Of a stretch of DNA of 17,915 nucleotides, positions 16,186 to 17,915 are shown one piece after another. This DNA is from Deltaproteobacteria bacterium UBA5756. GTDB lineage: Bacteria; Desulfobacterota; Syntrophorhabdia; Syntrophorhabdales; Syntrophorhabdaceae. The first letter of the stretch is position 1, and the number at the start of each line of letters is the position of its first letter. The translations under genes were made by a program, and so were the position numbers. The DNA lies in assembly GCA_002418985.1 (NCBI GenBank), contig DIFE01000008.1, positions 19,848 through 37,762 on the forward strand, written 5' to 3'. Below the pieces are notes generated by a model. The model made no database searches and was not told where the DNA came from. It worked only from the letters and a program-made list of their open reading frames with translations.

Positions 16186-17112
16186 ATGGTCTCGAAGGAC
16201 AAAGCAGACTCGATTCATGTGGCAGTCAATATGTCCAAGGTGGTGAACTCCGAGGACAGTTTCCGTCAGATGCATCAGGTGGGTCCAAGAGTGTGTATCA
16301 CTACTGCTTCCCATCCCGGATTCCTGGGATTCCAGGCAAACGTTCAGACAGGTATACTCCCCCTGGCCGGCCGTTTTGGAGGTGGTGCGGTCGATATGCA
16401 GCAGACTTTGAACCCCATCAGAAATTACCAGTACACTATGTGGAAGAATTGGCGGGATCACGACGATTTTCATGTGAAGCAGTTCGACAGGATCTTCGAG
16501 CTTTGTGGCCACTGTCTTTCCATGGTTGTTGAGGGACCGTGGGAACCGGTCTACAGCATCGTCCAGGCCAAGATGCCTCCCGTTCGATCCATGGGCCAGA
16601 TAGCAGACCTTGCAAAAGATATTCAGCAACAGAAAGACATCGTAAGATTTGCCACACCCATGCGTTGCGTGGCCCTCGCCGAGCATACCGTCAAGCCGGG
16701 CAGGGAGAAGGATTTCGAGACCGGTGCGATCGAGACGATGGAGGCCATCTCCGATTCAGCGGGTTTCCTCGGGTACATGATCATGAGGCAGATCGGTGTG
16801 TGCGCCATCGGCAGCTTCATGCTTGACCCTCAATCCATGAGTGAGGCCCTCCAGACCCTTGGGGCAGTGCCTCCCGAGAACCCGAAACCGGCATTTGAGA
16901 CCCCCGACGCGGCGCCCAATCCACCTGAGTACCTCATTCACAGCGAGTGGGAAAGCCCCGAAATGGCACAATTGGGCTTCGCGAAGGTTCTGGTCAACCA
17001 CGAGATCCGCAAGATCCACGACCAGGGGGTGATGGCGCACCTGATCAAGGGGCCTTACATCATGTTTTTCCAGCCCATGATGGAGGAACCCGGGTGGAGG
17101 AAATACCTCTAA
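16186..17112 (+). CDS. sor: Sulfur oxygenase reductase (SOR)
   Basis: A cytoplasmic, cofactor-independent non-haem iron enzyme that uses O2 to disproportionate elemental sulfur into sulfite, thiosulfate and hydrogen sulfide. Archaeal forms assemble as hollow 24-mers. The 308-residue product matches Acidianus ambivalens SOR in length, and every key residue appears with a constant offset of six: iron ligands His92, His96 and Glu120 (DHDDFH, GPWEPVY, equivalent to H86/H90/E114), and cysteines Cys37 (VGPRVCITT), Cys107 and Cys110 (LCGHC), equivalent to C31/C101/C104. The C-terminal half repeats the ferredoxin-like fold (AEHTVKPGREKDFE, GFLGYMIMRQIGV, GPYIMFFQPMMEEPGWRKYL). ATG 16186 has AGGAGGT seven bases upstream; ATG 16144 would add residues foreign to the family. 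Upstream is a broken peroxiredoxin, downstream transposase debris, which fits acquisition by transfer. Confidence 0.95.
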   Translation: MVSKDKADSIHVAVNMSKVVNSEDSFRQMHQVGPRVCITTASHPGFLGFQANVQTGILPLAGRFGGGAVDMQQTLNPIRNYQYTMWKNWRDHDDFHVKQFDRIFELCGHCLSMVVEGPWEPVYSIVQAKMPPVRSMGQIADLAKDIQQQKDIVRFATPMRCVALAEHTVKPGREKDFETGAIETMEAISDSAGFLGYMIMRQIGVCAIGSFMLDPQSMSEALQTLGAVPPENPKPAFETPDAAPNPPEYLIHSEWESPEMAQLGFAKVLVNHEIRKIHDQGVMAHLIKGPYIMFFQPMMEEPGWRKYL

Positions 17113-17480
17113 AGGGAACGACGGGGAACGTTCCCCGGAGAACAGGCAGTTCTTCGTGTGAGCTTCAGCCCCCTCCTCTCTGCAATGTCCTTGCCCTGTG
17201 CAAAACACTGCAGAAAGACGCGAAGGAAAGTGTGCAACGGGAAGCTGTATCCTCCTTCCGGGGCCAGTTTCCGGCCGCGTTTGACAGCCATGCTCACCGC
17301 GGCGGCGGAGAGACCGAGATGGTGTGAAAGTTCTGACTGGCTCGCGCCGAGTTCACTGACCGCGAAGTAGCAGAAGGGGCTCCGTCCCACGACCTTCGCC
17401 GGTTTCTGGTCTTCACGGTACGCAGGGGCAAGTTGCGGATCATATCTGTGAGAGACATGAACAGGAAAGAGAGGGGGGGC
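17109..17480 (-). pseudogene. C-terminal remnant of a REP-associated tyrosine (IS200-like) transposase
   Basis: The minus strand from 17480 to TAG 17109 is open without a proper start. The core GRSPFCYFAVSELGASQS, then ELSHHLGLSAAAVSMAVKRG, resembles the DnaA-like helix-turn-helix at the C-terminus of REP-associated tyrosine transposases, common in Desulfobacterota. The catalytic HUH and Tyr part is absent, and an in-frame TAG lies just upstream (17483-17481), so this is a decayed fragment. Its end overlaps the stop codon of the sulfur oxygenase reductase. An alternative is the HTH of an unrelated small regulator. Confidence 0.5.
17122..17137. repeat. 16-bp perfect palindrome (REP-like) after the sulfur oxygenase reductase
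   Basis: CGGGGAACGTTCCCCG is self-complementary and starts 10 bases after the SOR stop. It could be a REP-type palindrome recognised by the neighbouring transposase, or a hairpin protecting the SOR message. No T tract follows, so it is a poor intrinsic terminator. Confidence 0.6.
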
Positions 17481-17664
17481 CTATCAAACCAGGAACATCG
17501 TGCAGACATTGAATCCGAAGATCCGAAAAGAGGCGCGGCCGTTATTGACATCCTCGGGAGAGAGGGATAACATCTTCCTAACACATCGACAATCATCGTT
17601 GCTCGTTCAGACCCGGTAGAAGAGAGAATGTGAAAATCCGAAGGGCGTCCCCAAAGTTCACCCG

Positions 17665-17737
17665 GGTGGCCGGCTTGGATCATATTGGGTGGCCGGGTTA
17701 AATCATAATCGGTGGCCGGGTTGGATCGGAATACGCA
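17665..17737. mobile_element. Three 23-bp tandem repeats, likely end of an IS21-family element
   Basis: Units begin at 17665, 17688 and 17711, each starting GGTGGCCGG and containing a TT..ATC core, in an unbroken 23-bp period. Multiple terminal repeats of about this size are characteristic of IS21-family ends, where the IstA transposase binds. The sequence reaches TACGCA at 17737, and CA is the expected IS21 terminal dinucleotide. No istA or istB is present, so this is a solo end or remnant. The family name is from memory of such ends. Confidence 0.5.
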
Positions 17738-17915
17738 TTGCTCGCTCAAATCTGGCAGAAGCTGAATAGCACTTATTAATGCTCTCAATCGGCCGGCACG
17801 GCAGCAAAGGAGCCTCGCAATTGATAGCTTTAGAATACCTCCAGGGTTTTCAGAGAATGACGCCAAAGGGGCCGGGGGATTGAGTTATTTACTTATTAAC
17901 GAACGTCCCCTACCT

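Larger units (their letters stand above)
17113..17915. other. Mobile-element debris region
   Basis: The last 800 bases hold no intact gene. In order: a 16-bp palindrome (17122-17137), the transposase remnant, an unassigned stretch (about 17481-17660), three 23-bp tandem repeats (17665-17733), and a second unassigned stretch. The right edge contains GAACGTCCCC near 17901-17910, whose complement GGGGACGTTC resembles the arm of the palindrome at 17122. Longer open frames here cross these boundaries and show no domain. Confidence 0.5.

Noticed and set aside
15883..16686. 267-codon minus-strand open frame opposite the sulfur oxygenase reductase
   Set aside because: It is antisense to a gene with clear catalytic motifs and shows no domain of its own.
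17665..17733. CRISPR-like repeat array
   Set aside because: The three units abut with no spacers and are degenerate, which fits transposon terminal repeats instead.
17294..17866. 190-codon minus-strand open frame at the right end
   Set aside because: It crosses the tandem repeats and the transposase remnant in another frame; composition looks like translated repeats.

Overview
The window is typical bacterial DNA of moderate GC, with genes on both strands, good Shine-Dalgarno sites, and no rRNA, tRNA or CRISPR. Several traits suggest an anaerobic or microaerophilic bacterium of the Desulfobacterota / former Deltaproteobacteria. These are a peroxiredoxin that reads a UGA codon as selenocysteine, a 'thermophilic-type' second peroxiredoxin, a MASE3 hybrid histidine kinase, and a remnant of a REP-associated tyrosine transposase. 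The lineage is inferred, since no marker gene is present.

Left part (1-7419): a ClC-type chloride channel with a C-terminal CBS pair (minus strand, running off the left edge) is divergent from a large MASE3-PAS-PAS-HisKA-HATPase-REC hybrid sensor kinase. Next come a minus-strand amidohydrolase-2 family metal hydrolase and, divergent from it, a nicotinate phosphoribosyltransferase of NAD salvage.

Middle part (7495-15002), all on the minus strand: read in the direction of transcription, this is a multicopper oxidase fused to a C-terminal outer-membrane-type beta barrel, a tiny DUF5670 membrane protein, a GH13 glycogen branching-type enzyme, a two-repeat TM2 membrane protein, a mercuric-reductase/lipoamide-dehydrogenase-like flavoprotein without the usual catalytic His, and a selenocysteine peroxiredoxin with a visible SECIS hairpin. 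The combination points to oxidative, metal and general stress handling plus glycogen metabolism.

Right part (15003-17915): divergent from the multicopper oxidase is a second peroxiredoxin gene broken by a frameshift. It is followed by a full-length sulfur oxygenase reductase with all known iron ligands and cysteines, an unusual gene outside thermoacidophilic archaea and a few sulfur-oxidising bacteria. The last 800 bases are a graveyard of mobile DNA: a transposase C-terminal remnant, a 16-bp perfect palindrome, and three tandem 23-bp repeats resembling an IS21-family end.

Most notable points: (1) the sulfur oxygenase reductase beside peroxide-removing genes and mobile-element debris; (2) the selenocysteine peroxiredoxin lacking any resolving cysteine; (3) the oxidase-barrel fusion; (4) a shared TGTCG...CGACA dyad in two promoter regions, one overlapping the likely -35 element of the oxidase gene.
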